Shown piece after piece: positions 49,101 to 58,638 of a DNA stretch of 64,000 nucleotides. The first letter of the stretch is position 1. Every line of letters begins with the position of its first letter. The notes under the pieces are model-generated. The model did no database searches and was not told the DNA's origin. It saw only the letters and a program-made list of their open reading frames with translations. Position numbers and translations under genes: made by a program. This stretch comes from Kitasatospora arboriphila (GTDB lineage Bacteria; Actinomycetota; Actinomycetes; Mycobacteriales; Mycobacteriaceae), in assembly GCF_000717275.1 (NCBI RefSeq), contig NZ_JNYV01000011.1:132035-196034 (forward strand). Reading direction: 5' to 3'.

Positions 49101-52100
49101 CTCGATCGAGAACCTCGAACGTCCCGACGATGTCGGCGATCTGCGACTCGGGGCCATCGAGTACATCCAGGCCCCTCACTACCGGTTGACTGCGCTGGTC
49201 ACACTGCACGAGTCGGTGTCGGTGGCGTTGACCAACGACCGGGCGGCAATCGACGATTCGGTGGCAGACCGGCTCGCGGATCTCTACCTCGGTGTCGTGG
49301 AGCTGATCGTCACCGGATCCGACCGCGGTACCAACGCCTTTCGTGCGATCACCGCGACGTCCCCGCTTGACCATCGCACCGTGGTGGGCACCTGGAACCC
49401 GCCATCGAAGGCCACGGAACTGGACTCGGTGGCTCAGCTCATCGAACGTCGGATCGTCGAGTCGACAGAGCTGGTGGCTCTGGTTCAGGGTGACGTCAAC
49501 GTCACCTACGGTCAGCTGGGAGAGCGGGTCAACCGATTGGCGCGCTTGCTGATCGAGTCGGGCGTCGGCCCGGAGGCACGGGTGGCGTTGCTCCTCCCGC
49601 GCTCGCCCGATCTGGTCACCGCACTGCTGGCCGTGATCGTTGCCGGTGGCGCCTATGTCCCGATCGATCCACGTCATCCGACCGAGCGGATCAGCCATCA
49701 CCTGAGCGACTCGTCCCCCACCGTGGTCCTGTCCACCGAGGCAATGGCGGTGACGCTTCGGACGGCCGGCGTCGACGTCCCGGGTGAGCTGATCTGTCTG
49801 GACGACGCCGCGATCAACGGCCGGGTGTCAGCCTTGGCGGCTGGCCCTGTTTTCGCGTCCGAGCGGCGAACCGAGCTGCGCGGGGATCACGCCGCCTACG
49901 TCATCTACACCTCGGGGTCGACCGGCAACGCCAAGGCCGTGGTGGGATCTCACGCCGGGTTGGTCAATCGCCTCGAATGGTCGAAGGCGAGTTGGACCGA
50001 CGGCAACAGGCCCCTCGGAGGTGTCCGGCTCGCCAAGAGTTCGATCGGCTTCATCGACGGGTCCACCGAGATCTTGGGTGCGCTGTTGGCCGGATGTCGG
50101 TTGGTGATCGCCGACGAATCCGAGTCGAACGACGCGGATCGCCTGGCGGACCTGGTGCAGAGTCACGGCATCACCCAACTTACGGGGGTGCCGACCCTGC
50201 TGCGGGCCGTCGCCGAAGTGGGGGCGGAACGGATCGGTGTTGTCCGGCAATGGATCTGCAGCGGTGAGGCGTTGTCTTCAGCTGTCGTCGACGAGATAAA
50301 CCGGGCATCATCGGGTGCAACGGTGATCAACTCGTACGGTTCCTCCGAGGTGGCCGGTGACGTCGCGTTCTCCTCGCGATCCGCTGCGATCGCCGGACCC
50401 ATCACCATCGGCGCACCTGTGCCGGGGAGCCAGATCTATCTGCTCGACCCCTGGCTACGTCCGGTGTCACCTGGAGTGACCGGGGAGTTGTACGTAGGCG
50501 GGGCGCAGGTGGCCCGAGGCTATGCCGATCGGTGGGCCCTGACTGCTGCCACGTTCGTGGCAGACCCTTTCGGCCCGGCAGGCACCCGGCTGTACCGAAC
50601 CGGCGATCTGGCCCGCTGGACCACAGACGGCTCGCTGCAGTATCTGGGCCGCCGCGACTTCCAGGTGAAGGTGAACGGCGTCCGCGTCGAACTCGAGGAG
50701 GTCGAAGCCGCGCTCGCCGCTGTACCCGGTGTGGCCGCGGCCGCTGCCACGGTTCACGAATCGGGCGAGTCGAGCCGGCTGGTGGGCTATGTGACGGCGG
50801 CAGAGGGCGCGCACCTGGACGGCCGGACGGTTCGCGACGCGGTGACCGCTGTTCTGCCCGTGCACGTTGTACCGATCGTGCTCGTCGTCGACGCCCTACC
50901 TCTCACGCCTACCGGGAAGGTCGACCGAAAGGCGCTGCCGACACCCGATTTCAGTTCACTGACCACAGCATCGCGCGAGCCCCGTGGCGCCGCCGAGGAG
51001 ATCTTGGTGTCGGCATTCGCAGAGGCGCTGGGGCTGCCCACGGTCGGTGTCGACGACGACTTCTTCGACCTGGGAGGCGACAGCATCTCCTCGATCGCGG
51101 TGGTTCGGCGGGCCGGACAGCGCGGTCTGGACCTCACCATCGGTGACGTGTTCGCGCTGCGTGCGCCGGCGCGATTGGCAGAGGGGCGAACCGTGGCGCC
51201 CGACGAGTCGACCAAGTCGTCCGTGCGACCAGAGCCCGTGCCGGTGGTTCCCCCGGTTGAGCAACATCGGCTCCGTCAGTCCGGTCTCGACATCGAGCAG
51301 CACGTCCTCACCGAGGTCGTCGATCTGCCGCAGCCTGTGGAGTTCGCGCAGTTGGTGTCGGCGGTCGACACGGTGCTCCGCGAGTCCGATTGCCTGCGGT
51401 GGCGGGTGAACCCACGTCACCGATTGCTGTGGAACACCGACGCACTCCCGTACGCAGACCGTCTGGCATCGGAAAGTGTTGCGACGCTGGACCAGTCCGG
51501 TACGGACGCCGAAGGCGCTGTCAGAACAGCGCGTGACCAGGTGGTCGAGCGGGTGGACATCACGGCAGGACGGCCACTGCATGTCGCACTCCTGCGGTCT
51601 TCGCAGGGCACCCACCTCATCGTGGCCGTACACGGGGTGGTCGCAGACCGGCACACCGTCCACCAGGTGACAAATCGCTTGACCGCACTGCTGGACGGAT
51701 CCGACTCCGGTGCGCCGACCCTGGGGTCCACCGCGGACGCAACGGCTGCGTTGGCCGAACGTGCGCAGTCTGCCGATGCCGATGCCGCACTGGCTGATTC
51801 CATCGATCTGCTGCTCGCCATACCGCCGGCCGACGACGTGGACGGAGACATTGACAGAGACGCTGGGCTCGTCGTACGTGTCGAGAAGCTGTCCGGTCAC
51901 ATGGACGGGTCTGCCGAATCAGTGGAGGCCGCCTTCATCGCCGCCATCGCGCATGGGACGAAGGCCGTACGCACGGTTGACCTCGAATGGAACCTGCGAA
52001 ACCATCTGTACGGGAACGACGTTCATCCCGACGCACACGACGGACTGCCGGGTGCGTTCACCGCCGTGTACCCGGTGCAGCCGGGGATCAACGGGTTCGA

Positions 52101-52365
52101 ACGGCCACCGTATGCGCCCTGGTACGACTTGTGGCGCTTCCAGCACAGCGTCGGACGCAAGAAGTTGCGGCGGGCACCCACTGCAGGAGTGCTGCTGACC
52201 CGCATCTTCGGTCCACTCGCCGATCCCGCTCGGCGGGAGGGCTTCGAGGCCCTTTACGGGGTGGTCGGCCGGTATGCGATCCACGGGGATCGCCTGGAAT
52301 TACATGTTCTGGCCCCGGACGCCGCCGAGGTGGCGGACCGCTGGGCCGCCGCCCTGAACCCGTGA
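46141..52365 (+). CDS. siderophore NRPS: A-T-C-A-T-E* (formyl-hydroxyornithine, beta-Ala-like)
   Basis: A 2074-aa synthetase with no leading condensation domain and no thioesterase. A1 1-520 ([10 protein letters not shown] near 181) has the hand-read code DINYWGGIGK, identical to the N5-formyl-N5-hydroxyornithine code of coelichelin synthetase. T1 is GGDSI near 577. C is about 645-1090 with HHLIADGWS at 785. A2 about 1100-1600 has code IDTTISSGDK, beta-Ala-like; its core A3 motif is altered ([10 protein letters not shown]). T2 is GGDSI near 1645. The last 370 residues resemble an epimerisation domain but HHxxxDG is replaced by [10 protein letters not shown], so it should be inactive. The fhOrn-beta-Ala order matches the start of exochelin. 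ATG 46141 follows an IdeR-like box directly. Confidence 0.92.
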   Translation: MTTFGHPGDSAAVQVDISELHERWNDRSTPTTTATVPELFAATARSTPDALALVDGRTRLTYRELSVKVGELAQCLRQSGLPAEGVVAIGMSRSAEMVVSVLATMAAGGAFVPVDPHWPETRRRQVSADASVKIALTAADDRTDWGTETVSVSLADWRFGDCVPDASPLRVQGNQLAYVIFTSGSTGTPKGAMIRHEAICERLVWQRDQILMFGRDDASLFKAPLAFDISINEILLPLVSGGYVVVAAPGSEKDPDYLLDLIASERVTYLYLVSSMLDTLLALDRDRSTRSESALASVRHIWCGGEVLTPDLFMRFRQQLSTTLYHGYGPAEATIGVSHVIYRDEAERIATSIGRPNPHTQLYVLDEQLEPVPVGVGGELYAAGFLLGRGYVGNAAMTASKFVSNPFDPDGSRMYRTGDLARWCDNGSLEFLGRADNQVKIRGRRVELEEIEVIISGHPQVRQAVVTLTGTTAGADSLSAYVTENPGATVDVENLQSWCVDNLPDYMVPSNLMVLDAFPITANGKVDRRGLPSMTATRQGAFIAPRTPHEQLLCDIFATILGVEKVSVDDDFFALGGDSIVAVKVALALRPEGFRLRSQDIVSHRTPEHLATALTASGPATTVPTTDVPLVELEDDESDEIHSQVDGLREVLPLTAVQSGIYFHSIAVDDHDPYMVQQIVELSGPLDVDRLAEAADVVIRRHTALAAGFRTTRSGRVVSTVGSTPPPEFRTLSSVDESTLETTQFVDRVASEERSRKFDLTRPPLMRYTLITIGEGRYRLIQTVHHLIADGWSVALIWNDVMAAYRGEPLDSSAPQFSDFLRWWTQGRTPQSEVEAWKNHLADIGDPTLISDHLPRSAGNGFGRRRRTLGSDHRQALTAYARSRSVSEGAVMTAAWGVLLGCVTGRTDVVFGSTTAGRGEDVDGIERIVGMLLNTVPTRVRWTQRDTMDDVVQNFVRAETEVLDHQHVPLLDLHSALGVRELFDTLFSIENLERPDDVGDLRLGAIEYIQAPHYRLTALVTLHESVSVALTNDRAAIDDSVADRLADLYLGVVELIVTGSDRGTNAFRAITATSPLDHRTVVGTWNPPSKATELDSVAQLIERRIVESTELVALVQGDVNVTYGQLGERVNRLARLLIESGVGPEARVALLLPRSPDLVTALLAVIVAGGAYVPIDPRHPTERISHHLSDSSPTVVLSTEAMAVTLRTAGVDVPGELICLDDAAINGRVSALAAGPVFASERRTELRGDHAAYVIYTSGSTGNAKAVVGSHAGLVNRLEWSKASWTDGNRPLGGVRLAKSSIGFIDGSTEILGALLAGCRLVIADESESNDADRLADLVQSHGITQLTGVPTLLRAVAEVGAERIGVVRQWICSGEALSSAVVDEINRASSGATVINSYGSSEVAGDVAFSSRSAAIAGPITIGAPVPGSQIYLLDPWLRPVSPGVTGELYVGGAQVARGYADRWALTAATFVADPFGPAGTRLYRTGDLARWTTDGSLQYLGRRDFQVKVNGVRVELEEVEAALAAVPGVAAAAATVHESGESSRLVGYVTAAEGAHLDGRTVRDAVTAVLPVHVVPIVLVVDALPLTPTGKVDRKALPTPDFSSLTTASREPRGAAEEILVSAFAEALGLPTVGVDDDFFDLGGDSISSIAVVRRAGQRGLDLTIGDVFALRAPARLAEGRTVAPDESTKSSVRPEPVPVVPPVEQHRLRQSGLDIEQHVLTEVVDLPQPVEFAQLVSAVDTVLRESDCLRWRVNPRHRLLWNTDALPYADRLASESVATLDQSGTDAEGAVRTARDQVVERVDITAGRPLHVALLRSSQGTHLIVAVHGVVADRHTVHQVTNRLTALLDGSDSGAPTLGSTADATAALAERAQSADADAALADSIDLLLAIPPADDVDGDIDRDAGLVVRVEKLSGHMDGSAESVEAAFIAAIAHGTKAVRTVDLEWNLRNHLYGNDVHPDAHDGLPGAFTAVYPVQPGINGFERPPYAPWYDLWRFQHSVGRKKLRRAPTAGVLLTRIFGPLADPARREGFEALYGVVGRYAIHGDRLELHVLAPDAAEVADRWAAALNP

Positions 52366-52393
52366 GTGTGGCACGACCGACGAAGGAGGAGCC

Positions 52394-54229
52394 GTGGCCG
52401 GTTCGGTGCGCGATCTGACAGTGAGCCCGATCTGTTTGCGCGAGTTCGATGTTCTGCGTGTGTGGGACGTGACGCCGGGGATGCGGCGTGTGGTTCTCGG
52501 GGGTCCGGCCATCGGCGAGCACACACGTGACGGCGTTGTCCTGCCCCCGGTGCAGACCAGCGGGTTCGACGACGACGTGAAGATCATGCCTCCCGACCCG
52601 GTCACCGGAGGGTTTCCCTTCGAAGTGCCCCGTAACACCGGTGCGGGCCTGATCGACTGGACGCCGGGCAGTTTCGAGTACACCCGTACCTACACCGTGC
52701 GCGCCTTCGACGCTGGTGCAGGCGAGTTGACCATCGACTTCGCCCTCCACGAGACCGGACTCGCCTCGACGTGGGCCCGTCGTGTGGTGCCGGGGGAGAA
52801 GATCCTGGTCGCCGGCCCCAAGCACTCGGCCGGACTGCCGACAGCAGCCGATTGGATGCTGATCGGAGGGGACGAGACGGCGTTGCCGGCGATCGGTCAC
52901 TGCCTCGAGATCCTGCCGCCATCGCTACCGGCGACGGTGGTAGTCGAAGTGGCCGACCCTTCACATCACCAGGAATTGCCCAGCGCCGCAGAGGTTCACA
53001 TCACCTGGCTGTATCGCAGTGAGGCCGGGGGCAGGTCGCGGCTGGCCGAGACACTCCAGTCGGTCCCGTGGCGTGACGGTCAGCCATACCTGTGGGTCGC
53101 GGGGGAAGCCATGGTGATCAAGCCGCTCCGCAGATGGGCCAAGCGAGAGAAGGGGATACCGAAGGAGTTCACCGACATCGCCGGCTACTGGCGTGAGCGA
53201 GCGGTCGCCACCGTCGCGGGCGATCCCGAGGTCATCGACGTCGCCACGCAGGCGCCCGACCCCTTCGAGCGGGTCCACGAGTATTCGGAGCTGTTGCCCG
53301 CGTGTGCGTTACGCGCAGCAGTGACGCTGGGGGTGTTCGCAGAAATCGACGCGGGTGCGGTCACCGTGCAGGACATCGCCGCCGCTTGCGGGGCACGTCC
53401 CGACCCGCTGCACAAGCTGGTGCGTCACCTCGTGGTGATGGGTCTGCTGGTCCGAGAGGGAAACATCTACTCACTCAGCGAGGTGGGCGCGGTGCTCGCC
53501 GACCCCGACACCCCGTGGGTCGAGGGATTGCGGATGGACTCCGCCGAGACGCAGATGCAGCTGTCGTTCCTCCGACTCCTCGACGTGGTGCGAACCGGTG
53601 ATCCGGTCGGAATCGGTGGTTTGTCGATCGAGGATTGGACGGATGACCCCGACAGGGCCGATGGCTTTCACGGCGAGATGGTCGAATGGCCGACGTATCT
53701 CGCGCCGGCGTTGACCGAGGCCATCTCGTTCGACGGTGTGCGCACTGTCGCAGTCGTCGGCGAGGGCGGTGGTCCCTACGTGGACGCGATGCTGCGCGCG
53801 TATCCGTCGCTCGAGATCAGTGTTGTGGGCATGCCGTCGCTCACCGAGCGCATGCTCGGGGACGTGACCACCGAGAGACGGCCTCTGGTCAGGCGCGTTG
53901 CAGGCAGTCACGTCGCGCCGCTGCAGACGAAGGTCGACCTCCTCGTGGCGGCAGGTGTCGTGGAGACCCTGCCCGACGGCGACGCGGCGGTTGCGCTGAC
54001 GGCGTATGCGGAGTCTGCCGGTCGGGTGGTGATCCCGACTCGGCTGATGGACCCGGAGACGACAAACGACTACGAGACGGAAGAAGATCTTCTCCGGATG
54101 TGCGTGTTCGGGTCGGGCTCTCGCACGGAGGCCGAGATGCGCGCCCTCATCAACTCGGTCGGCGTCGGCGCACTGCACATCGGGCCACTGGGGTGGGGCG
54201 CGTACGTCGTTGAATATCGAGCGAATTGA
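52394..54229 (+). CDS. fusion: siderophore-interacting reductase + O-methyltransferase-like domain
   Basis: A 611-aa fusion. Residues about 10-275 are a complete SIP module: RTYTVRAFD flavin motif, LLIGGDETALPAI-like LIGGDETALPAIGH, and YLWVAGEAMVIKPLRRW followed by IAGYWRERA. Residues about 290-611 resemble class-I O-methyltransferases with an N-terminal dimerisation/winged-helix part (LGVFAEIDAGAVTVQDIAAA) and a Rossmann part in which the SAM glycine motif reads VAVVGEGGGPYVDAML. The reductase should free iron from the imported siderophore; the second half may methylate a catechol or hydroxamate, or merely bind the ligand. GTG 52394 has GGAGGA and follows the NRPS by 28 bp. Confidence 0.85.
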   Translation: MAGSVRDLTVSPICLREFDVLRVWDVTPGMRRVVLGGPAIGEHTRDGVVLPPVQTSGFDDDVKIMPPDPVTGGFPFEVPRNTGAGLIDWTPGSFEYTRTYTVRAFDAGAGELTIDFALHETGLASTWARRVVPGEKILVAGPKHSAGLPTAADWMLIGGDETALPAIGHCLEILPPSLPATVVVEVADPSHHQELPSAAEVHITWLYRSEAGGRSRLAETLQSVPWRDGQPYLWVAGEAMVIKPLRRWAKREKGIPKEFTDIAGYWRERAVATVAGDPEVIDVATQAPDPFERVHEYSELLPACALRAAVTLGVFAEIDAGAVTVQDIAAACGARPDPLHKLVRHLVVMGLLVREGNIYSLSEVGAVLADPDTPWVEGLRMDSAETQMQLSFLRLLDVVRTGDPVGIGGLSIEDWTDDPDRADGFHGEMVEWPTYLAPALTEAISFDGVRTVAVVGEGGGPYVDAMLRAYPSLEISVVGMPSLTERMLGDVTTERRPLVRRVAGSHVAPLQTKVDLLVAAGVVETLPDGDAAVALTAYAESAGRVVIPTRLMDPETTNDYETEEDLLRMCVFGSGSRTEAEMRALINSVGVGALHIGPLGWGAYVVEYRAN

Positions 54230-54256
54230 GAACCCATCTAGACTTTTGAACTCTTC

Positions 54257-54275
54257 CAAGGCTAGCCTTACCTCA
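54257..54275 (+). promoter_or_regulatory. IdeR-like iron box (degenerate adenylation gene)
   Basis: CAAGGCTAGCCTTACCTCA matches about 14 of 19 IdeR consensus positions, including the palindromic core AAGGCTAGCCTT. It lies about 100 bp before the ATG at 54377. Confidence 0.7.
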
Positions 54276-54376
54276 ATTGGTGGGTGGAGGCCCACACAAG
54301 CCGGGTGAATGCAGACCATTGTTGCCTCGGCTTCGAATTGAGCTTTGCGAAGCTACTTGGAAGAGGGGTGTATCCA

Positions 54377-55327
54377 ATGGGTGCGGCGCAGCTGAACACA
54401 TTTCTCGACAACACGGTTGATCGCCATTTCGGCCGCCCGGCCGTGGTGTGCGGTGAACACGAAACCGACTTCGAGCGGTTTGATGAGTCAGTGCAATGGC
54501 TCGGCGAAGACCTGGCGTCGCGGGGTATCAGCGCACGTCAAAGGGTTGGTGTCTGTGTAGGCGGCGGATGGGAGTTCCTGCTCGCATTCCACGCATTGGT
54601 GCGGTTGAATGCCGTGGTGGTGCCGATCGATCTCTACGACGAAACGTCGGTGACCGCCGCTGCCGGACTGGATCTGCATTTTGTTCTCACGCATTGCGCC
54701 GAGGACTTCCTTCTCGAAGAGAATGTCGGGCTCATGTGCGGGGACCGAATACCCCCGACATTTGATGTGGCAGAAGAGTTCCGTTTGATCGCAATTTCGC
54801 CACGGTCGCCCCTGCAGGCCGAAGGCGGTCTGATCCTCAACGACCTCGGGTTCCGATTCTGGGATAACGGAGAAGTGGCCGAACGTATCGGGGGCCTGCA
54901 AACCGATCTCGACCTGGATGCGGACGCTCGTGCCGTGGTCTGTGGCCCGTGGAGTTGTCCCTCCGCTGTGATGCTGGTGCTCGCCTGCGCCGCGTCGGGC
55001 TCGTGTGTGCATGTTGTCGACCACGTACATGATTCCGTGACGGTGCACGATGCGCTGGGTGAAGGTGACGTGTCCGTGGTCTTCGCCCCGCCGCTGGTCA
55101 TGCACGACCTGATGCGCGCAGCAGACCCCTGGACCTGGGGTCCGAGGCGCCCGCGGATGGTCCTGCCCGACGGTGAGGTGCTTCCCGAGGTGCTGCTGCG
55201 CCGCCGGGGTCTGACCCGTCAGACCTGCGATGACCCGCCGGTCTACCGGTTCGGTCTTGCCGACCGGCGTCCTGCGGTTCATGCCGGCTACGACCGGAGG
55301 TCAGCCGAATTGCGTCCGGTGTCTTGA
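54377..55327 (+). CDS. degenerate stand-alone adenylation-domain-like protein
   Basis: A 316-aa protein whose first 130 residues follow the N-terminal lobe of acyl/amino-acid adenylating enzymes: FLDNTVDRHFGRPAVVCGE, FERFDESVQWLGEDLASRGI, VGVCVGGGWEFLLAFHALVR, VVVPIDLYDE. The ATP-binding motif TSGSTGxPKG is absent; the corresponding place reads VVCGPWSCPSAVMLVLACAA. The YRTGDL and terminal Lys lobes are also missing. It cannot be a normal adenylating enzyme and may be a remnant, a scaffold, or a binding protein for an NRPS component. ATG 54377 has a GGAAGAGGGG site; the frame opens at 54284. An IdeR-like box upstream argues that it is still expressed. Confidence 0.65.
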   Translation: MGAAQLNTFLDNTVDRHFGRPAVVCGEHETDFERFDESVQWLGEDLASRGISARQRVGVCVGGGWEFLLAFHALVRLNAVVVPIDLYDETSVTAAAGLDLHFVLTHCAEDFLLEENVGLMCGDRIPPTFDVAEEFRLIAISPRSPLQAEGGLILNDLGFRFWDNGEVAERIGGLQTDLDLDADARAVVCGPWSCPSAVMLVLACAASGSCVHVVDHVHDSVTVHDALGEGDVSVVFAPPLVMHDLMRAADPWTWGPRRPRMVLPDGEVLPEVLLRRRGLTRQTCDDPPVYRFGLADRRPAVHAGYDRRSAELRPVS

Positions 55328-55343
55328 CGACCCCGCCGAATCG

Positions 55344-57278
55344 TCAGCTGAGAGCTGAGGTGACGAGCGCGGCGAGTTCAACCTCTTTGCGATGCTCCAG
55401 TGTGGAAACAACGGTTGACACATCCGAGTCGTCGGGCAGGAAGAGCGACGTGGCAACGGCCGCGATGAGGTCGTCACGATCAGTCGACGCTGGGTTCCGG
55501 TGGCCCAGCAGCGCAAAGATCTGATCGATCGGCTCAGCCGACTCGCTTACCGAGCGACGTACGACGTCGAAACCGTCCGGTGAGAACTCGAGGAAGATCT
55601 CGTCGCCCAGGGACAGACCGAGGTCGCTGACGAAGCGCTTGATGGTTCCCACTCGGGCCTGCACGGACACCCACATCAGCGACTGTGGTCCCAGTCGCGA
55701 CGGCAGCTTCAACGGATTCCCCGGGCCTACGCCGATCAGGCCCGCGAGGGCTGACGGGATGTTGAACGCCGACCCTTTGAGGTGCGCGCCGGACACCGTT
55801 GTGGCCCAACGGATGACGTCACCCTCGCAGTAGAGACATCGGGTCTTTGCGGGCGACTTCCTGTGGACGTAGCGCTCGCTGCGCCGGGTCACCACATCAT
55901 CTCGCGTCACGAACTCGCCGGCCCCCGCGTACGCGCGGATGCTCGATTCGGTGACGTCGTACTTCTCGCTGATCTGCGACACCAGATCCCCGATGCCGAT
56001 ACTGCCGCCCGCGGCGTCGAGGATGTGACCGATCTGCCGATGGACCGGCTGGTACTGATCACCGCCCCATCGACGCAGCCCATAGGTGGTGCGATCGGTC
56101 TTGACGATCCGATCGTCGGTGACCAACGCATTGCGGACACTCGATCGGGAACGTGGCTTGCCGGCCAGCCCGGTCACGATCTCCTCGAATGTGCGGGGCG
56201 CTCCGGCGATCGACAAAACCGCGCACACCAGATCCGCAGTGGACGTCGAGCCTTTGACTACATGGTCGTCGAGCACGGTGAATCCGCTGCTGTTCAGCCA
56301 TCTCGTCGCCTCGGACTCCGACAGGTTCAGTTTCGCGGCCACGATGCCGACCGGGACCAGAGCCTCCTCAGCCGCGTGCGCATCGAGGACGTCTTCGACG
56401 AGGTCGGCGATCTGCGCGGGGGTGCGGCTGATGATCCATCCGTCCACGCCGGCAAGGTCGTTCGATCCGGCGATGAGCAGCTGTCCCACGGAGACCCCGA
56501 GCGCCGGTATCGCGGTGGGGAAGAGTGGCAGGGTCTCGGCCACCCGGGCAGAGTCCGCCACCGGATCGGCCAGTGCCACCGTCTCGGCGAGAAGTCGGCG
56601 CAGGTCCACCGAACTCTCCACGGTCTCCGACAGTTGCAGCCGCAGAGTCCGGTCGAGCTGGTTCACTCGCTCGCGCGACAACCCGAGTTCCTTGGCCAGG
56701 TCGGCCTGTGTGCGGGGCTTGGCCGCGAATATGCGCTCGCGGAGGATCACCTGATCGCGTTCATCGACGGACTCGATGAACTTGAGCAGGTGAGGATCTG
56801 CCAGTACCCGGCCGCTGGTCCGGTTGTTCTCGCCGTGCGGTGCCCGGGTCGCCTCGGCCACCAGAGCTGCGATGACGTCGATGACAGTGGCACGGCCGAC
56901 CCCAGGCAAGTGCAAGAGGTGGCCGGCCGAGTGTGTAAGGACATTTGATACGTCTCGAATGCTGTTGTCGTGCAACGCTGTGACGGCGTCGGGCTCCAAC
57001 GCGAGCGCGGTCACGGGCGTGGCTCCGGAAACAGTCGGGAAGTCGTCGGCAAGCGTGATGTCCGCGCGGTCGGTCACATGCCGCCGCGCAACGAGTTCGC
57101 AGAAGCGGCTGAAGTTGTTGGCGTTCAGCGCCTCTGCTGGGCTCCCGTCCAGCCAGGCGTTGGGGATCAGCTCGTCGCTGGCGAGGATCGATGGCCCAGA
57201 CCGGTACTCCTCGAGCCACGGCAGGAGCATGGGCCAAGCCGTCTTCGAGAACGGCCGCGCCGTGTTCGAGTCGGGCAT
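55344..57278 (-). CDS. sigma-factor-like multi-HTH DNA-binding protein
   Basis: A 644-aa protein that I assign only to a broad group. Residues about 105-145 look like a helix-hairpin-helix/alpha-CTD-like unit (SAGHLLHLPGVGRATVIDVI). Residues about 195-230 form a sigma-region-4-like helix-turn-helix (TQADLAKELGLSRERVNQLD). The middle (about 355-410) resembles a HARE-type winged helix (PRTFEEIVTGLAGKPRSRSS). The C-terminal 200 residues have no recognised fold. Its target is unknown. It is convergent to the degenerate adenylation gene and has a candidate IdeR box about 66 bp upstream, so it might be an iron-responsive regulator, or the box may be chance. Confidence 0.72.
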   Translation of the reverse strand: MPDSNTARPFSKTAWPMLLPWLEEYRSGPSILASDELIPNAWLDGSPAEALNANNFSRFCELVARRHVTDRADITLADDFPTVSGATPVTALALEPDAVTALHDNSIRDVSNVLTHSAGHLLHLPGVGRATVIDVIAALVAEATRAPHGENNRTSGRVLADPHLLKFIESVDERDQVILRERIFAAKPRTQADLAKELGLSRERVNQLDRTLRLQLSETVESSVDLRRLLAETVALADPVADSARVAETLPLFPTAIPALGVSVGQLLIAGSNDLAGVDGWIISRTPAQIADLVEDVLDAHAAEEALVPVGIVAAKLNLSESEATRWLNSSGFTVLDDHVVKGSTSTADLVCAVLSIAGAPRTFEEIVTGLAGKPRSRSSVRNALVTDDRIVKTDRTTYGLRRWGGDQYQPVHRQIGHILDAAGGSIGIGDLVSQISEKYDVTESSIRAYAGAGEFVTRDDVVTRRSERYVHRKSPAKTRCLYCEGDVIRWATTVSGAHLKGSAFNIPSALAGLIGVGPGNPLKLPSRLGPQSLMWVSVQARVGTIKRFVSDLGLSLGDEIFLEFSPDGFDVVRRSVSESAEPIDQIFALLGHRNPASTDRDDLIAAVATSLFLPDDSDVSTVVSTLEHRKEVELAALVTSALS

Positions 57279-57343
57279 CAGCAGTGGGCCTTTCGTGGGC
57301 TGCGGTCACGGCACGAAGTGGCCGGTCAAGATGGGCGGTAACG

Positions 57344-57362
57344 GAAGATTAGCCTATCTGTA
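57344..57362 (-). promoter_or_regulatory. weak IdeR-like box upstream of the sigma-like gene
   Basis: GAAGATTAGCCTATCTGTA carries the core TTAGCCTA and about 12 of 19 consensus positions. It is 66 bp upstream of the minus-strand DNA-binding protein and 173 bp upstream of the permease gene. Confidence 0.5.
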
Positions 57363-57484
57363 AACCTGGTTAGTTGCCGCAAAGTTGCCGAACGCGCGGC
57401 TCCGGCGCGACGCGACAAAAGCCGCCCGAACTGCGACGATGCCGTCAACCGGCGGGGTGCTGTAAGGGACCCTGCGACTAGCAC

Positions 57485-57503
57485 TAAGGTGAGGATTACC
57501 TAC
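57485..57503 (+). promoter_or_regulatory. IdeR-like iron box (second importer)
   Basis: TAAGGTGAGGATTACCTAC matches about 14 of 19 IdeR consensus positions with good symmetry (AGGT...ACCT). It lies 31 bp before the GTG of the first permease gene. Confidence 0.75.
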
Positions 57504-57534
57504 TGATAGATGGGGCTGAGATGCAGGACAACGC

Positions 57535-58638
57535 GTGCCGGGCTCGGACGTGACTGTCGGTGCCGACCCCGGCCTCCGGGTGAACCTGACAAAGAGCGCA
57601 GATGGTTCGGCGGCGCGCCGTCATGCTCAGGGATTGGCGCAGACCAACACCAGGCGGATGCTCGGATGGGTTGTCGGGGTCGTCGTCCTGGCTGCGGTCT
57701 GCATGCTCAGCATCGCCATCGGCGCCAAGGACGTGCCGTTCTCCACGGTGTGGGATGCGCTGTGGTCGTACGACAACTCCGGAGACCACATCATCGTTCG
57801 CGACCTGCGTATCCCGCGCACCATCCTCGGCCTGATCGTCGGGGTCGCGTTGGGGATCGGTGGAGCCCTCATCCAGGCGATCACCCGAAATCCGTTGGCA
57901 GATCCCGGGATTCTCGGGGTCAACGCCGGCGCCGCGTTCGCCGTCGCCCTGGCGGTCGGAGTGTTCGGAGTGGCGAGCATCTGGTCATACATCTGGTTCG
58001 CGTTCGCGGGTGCGGTGGTGGTGATGGTCTTCGTGTACGCGCTGGGGTCGATCGGCAGAGGGGGCGCTACGCCGATCCGTCTCACGTTGGCCGGAGTAGC
58101 CATCGGTGCCGTACTCACCGGCATCACGTCGGGACTCATCCTGCTCGAGCCGGAAGCCTTCGACCAGATGCGGTTCTGGAATGCGGGGTCGATCGCGGGA
58201 CGCGGACTCGAGGTGTCGGGTGCGGTCGCGCCGTTTGTTGTGGTCGGGCTGGTGCTCGCGTTTGTCATCGCCCGCCCGCTCAACGCTGTTGCCATGGGTG
58301 ACGACCTCGCGCGGTCACTCGGGGCGAACGTGGCTCGCACCCGGGTCATCGGAGTCATCGCGGTGACGTTGCTCTGCGGCGCCGCCACCGCGGCCGCCGG
58401 CCCGATCAGCTTTCTGGGACTGATGGTTCCGCATGTGGCCCGCTGGATCGTCGGGCCCGATCAGCGCTGGATCCTTGCGTACACGCTGGTGGGTGGGCCG
58501 ATCGTGCTGCTGCTGTCCGACGTGATCGGGCGTGTGATCATCCGGCCGGGTGAGATGCAGGTCGGGATCGTCACGGCGTTTGTCGGTGCACCCGTCCTCA
58601 TCTTCCTGGTTCGACGAGGCAAGGCGAGCGGCCTGTGA
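57535..58638 (+). CDS. ferric-siderophore ABC importer permease (FecCD family)
   Basis: A 367-aa FecCD permease with about ten membrane segments after a 45-residue polar N-terminus. Characteristic stretches are DLRIPRTILGLIVGVALGIG, RNPLADPGILGVNAGAAFA and GLMVPHVARWIVGPDQRW. GTG 57535 follows an IdeR-like box. Its stop overlaps the next permease start (GTGA). With the next two genes it forms a FepD-FepG-FepC-like set; candidate binding lipoproteins are at 60646 (minus) and 44324. Confidence 0.92.
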   Translation: MPGSDVTVGADPGLRVNLTKSADGSAARRHAQGLAQTNTRRMLGWVVGVVVLAAVCMLSIAIGAKDVPFSTVWDALWSYDNSGDHIIVRDLRIPRTILGLIVGVALGIGGALIQAITRNPLADPGILGVNAGAAFAVALAVGVFGVASIWSYIWFAFAGAVVVMVFVYALGSIGRGGATPIRLTLAGVAIGAVLTGITSGLILLEPEAFDQMRFWNAGSIAGRGLEVSGAVAPFVVVGLVLAFVIARPLNAVAMGDDLARSLGANVARTRVIGVIAVTLLCGAATAAAGPISFLGLMVPHVARWIVGPDQRWILAYTLVGGPIVLLLSDVIGRVIIRPGEMQVGIVTAFVGAPVLIFLVRRGKASGL

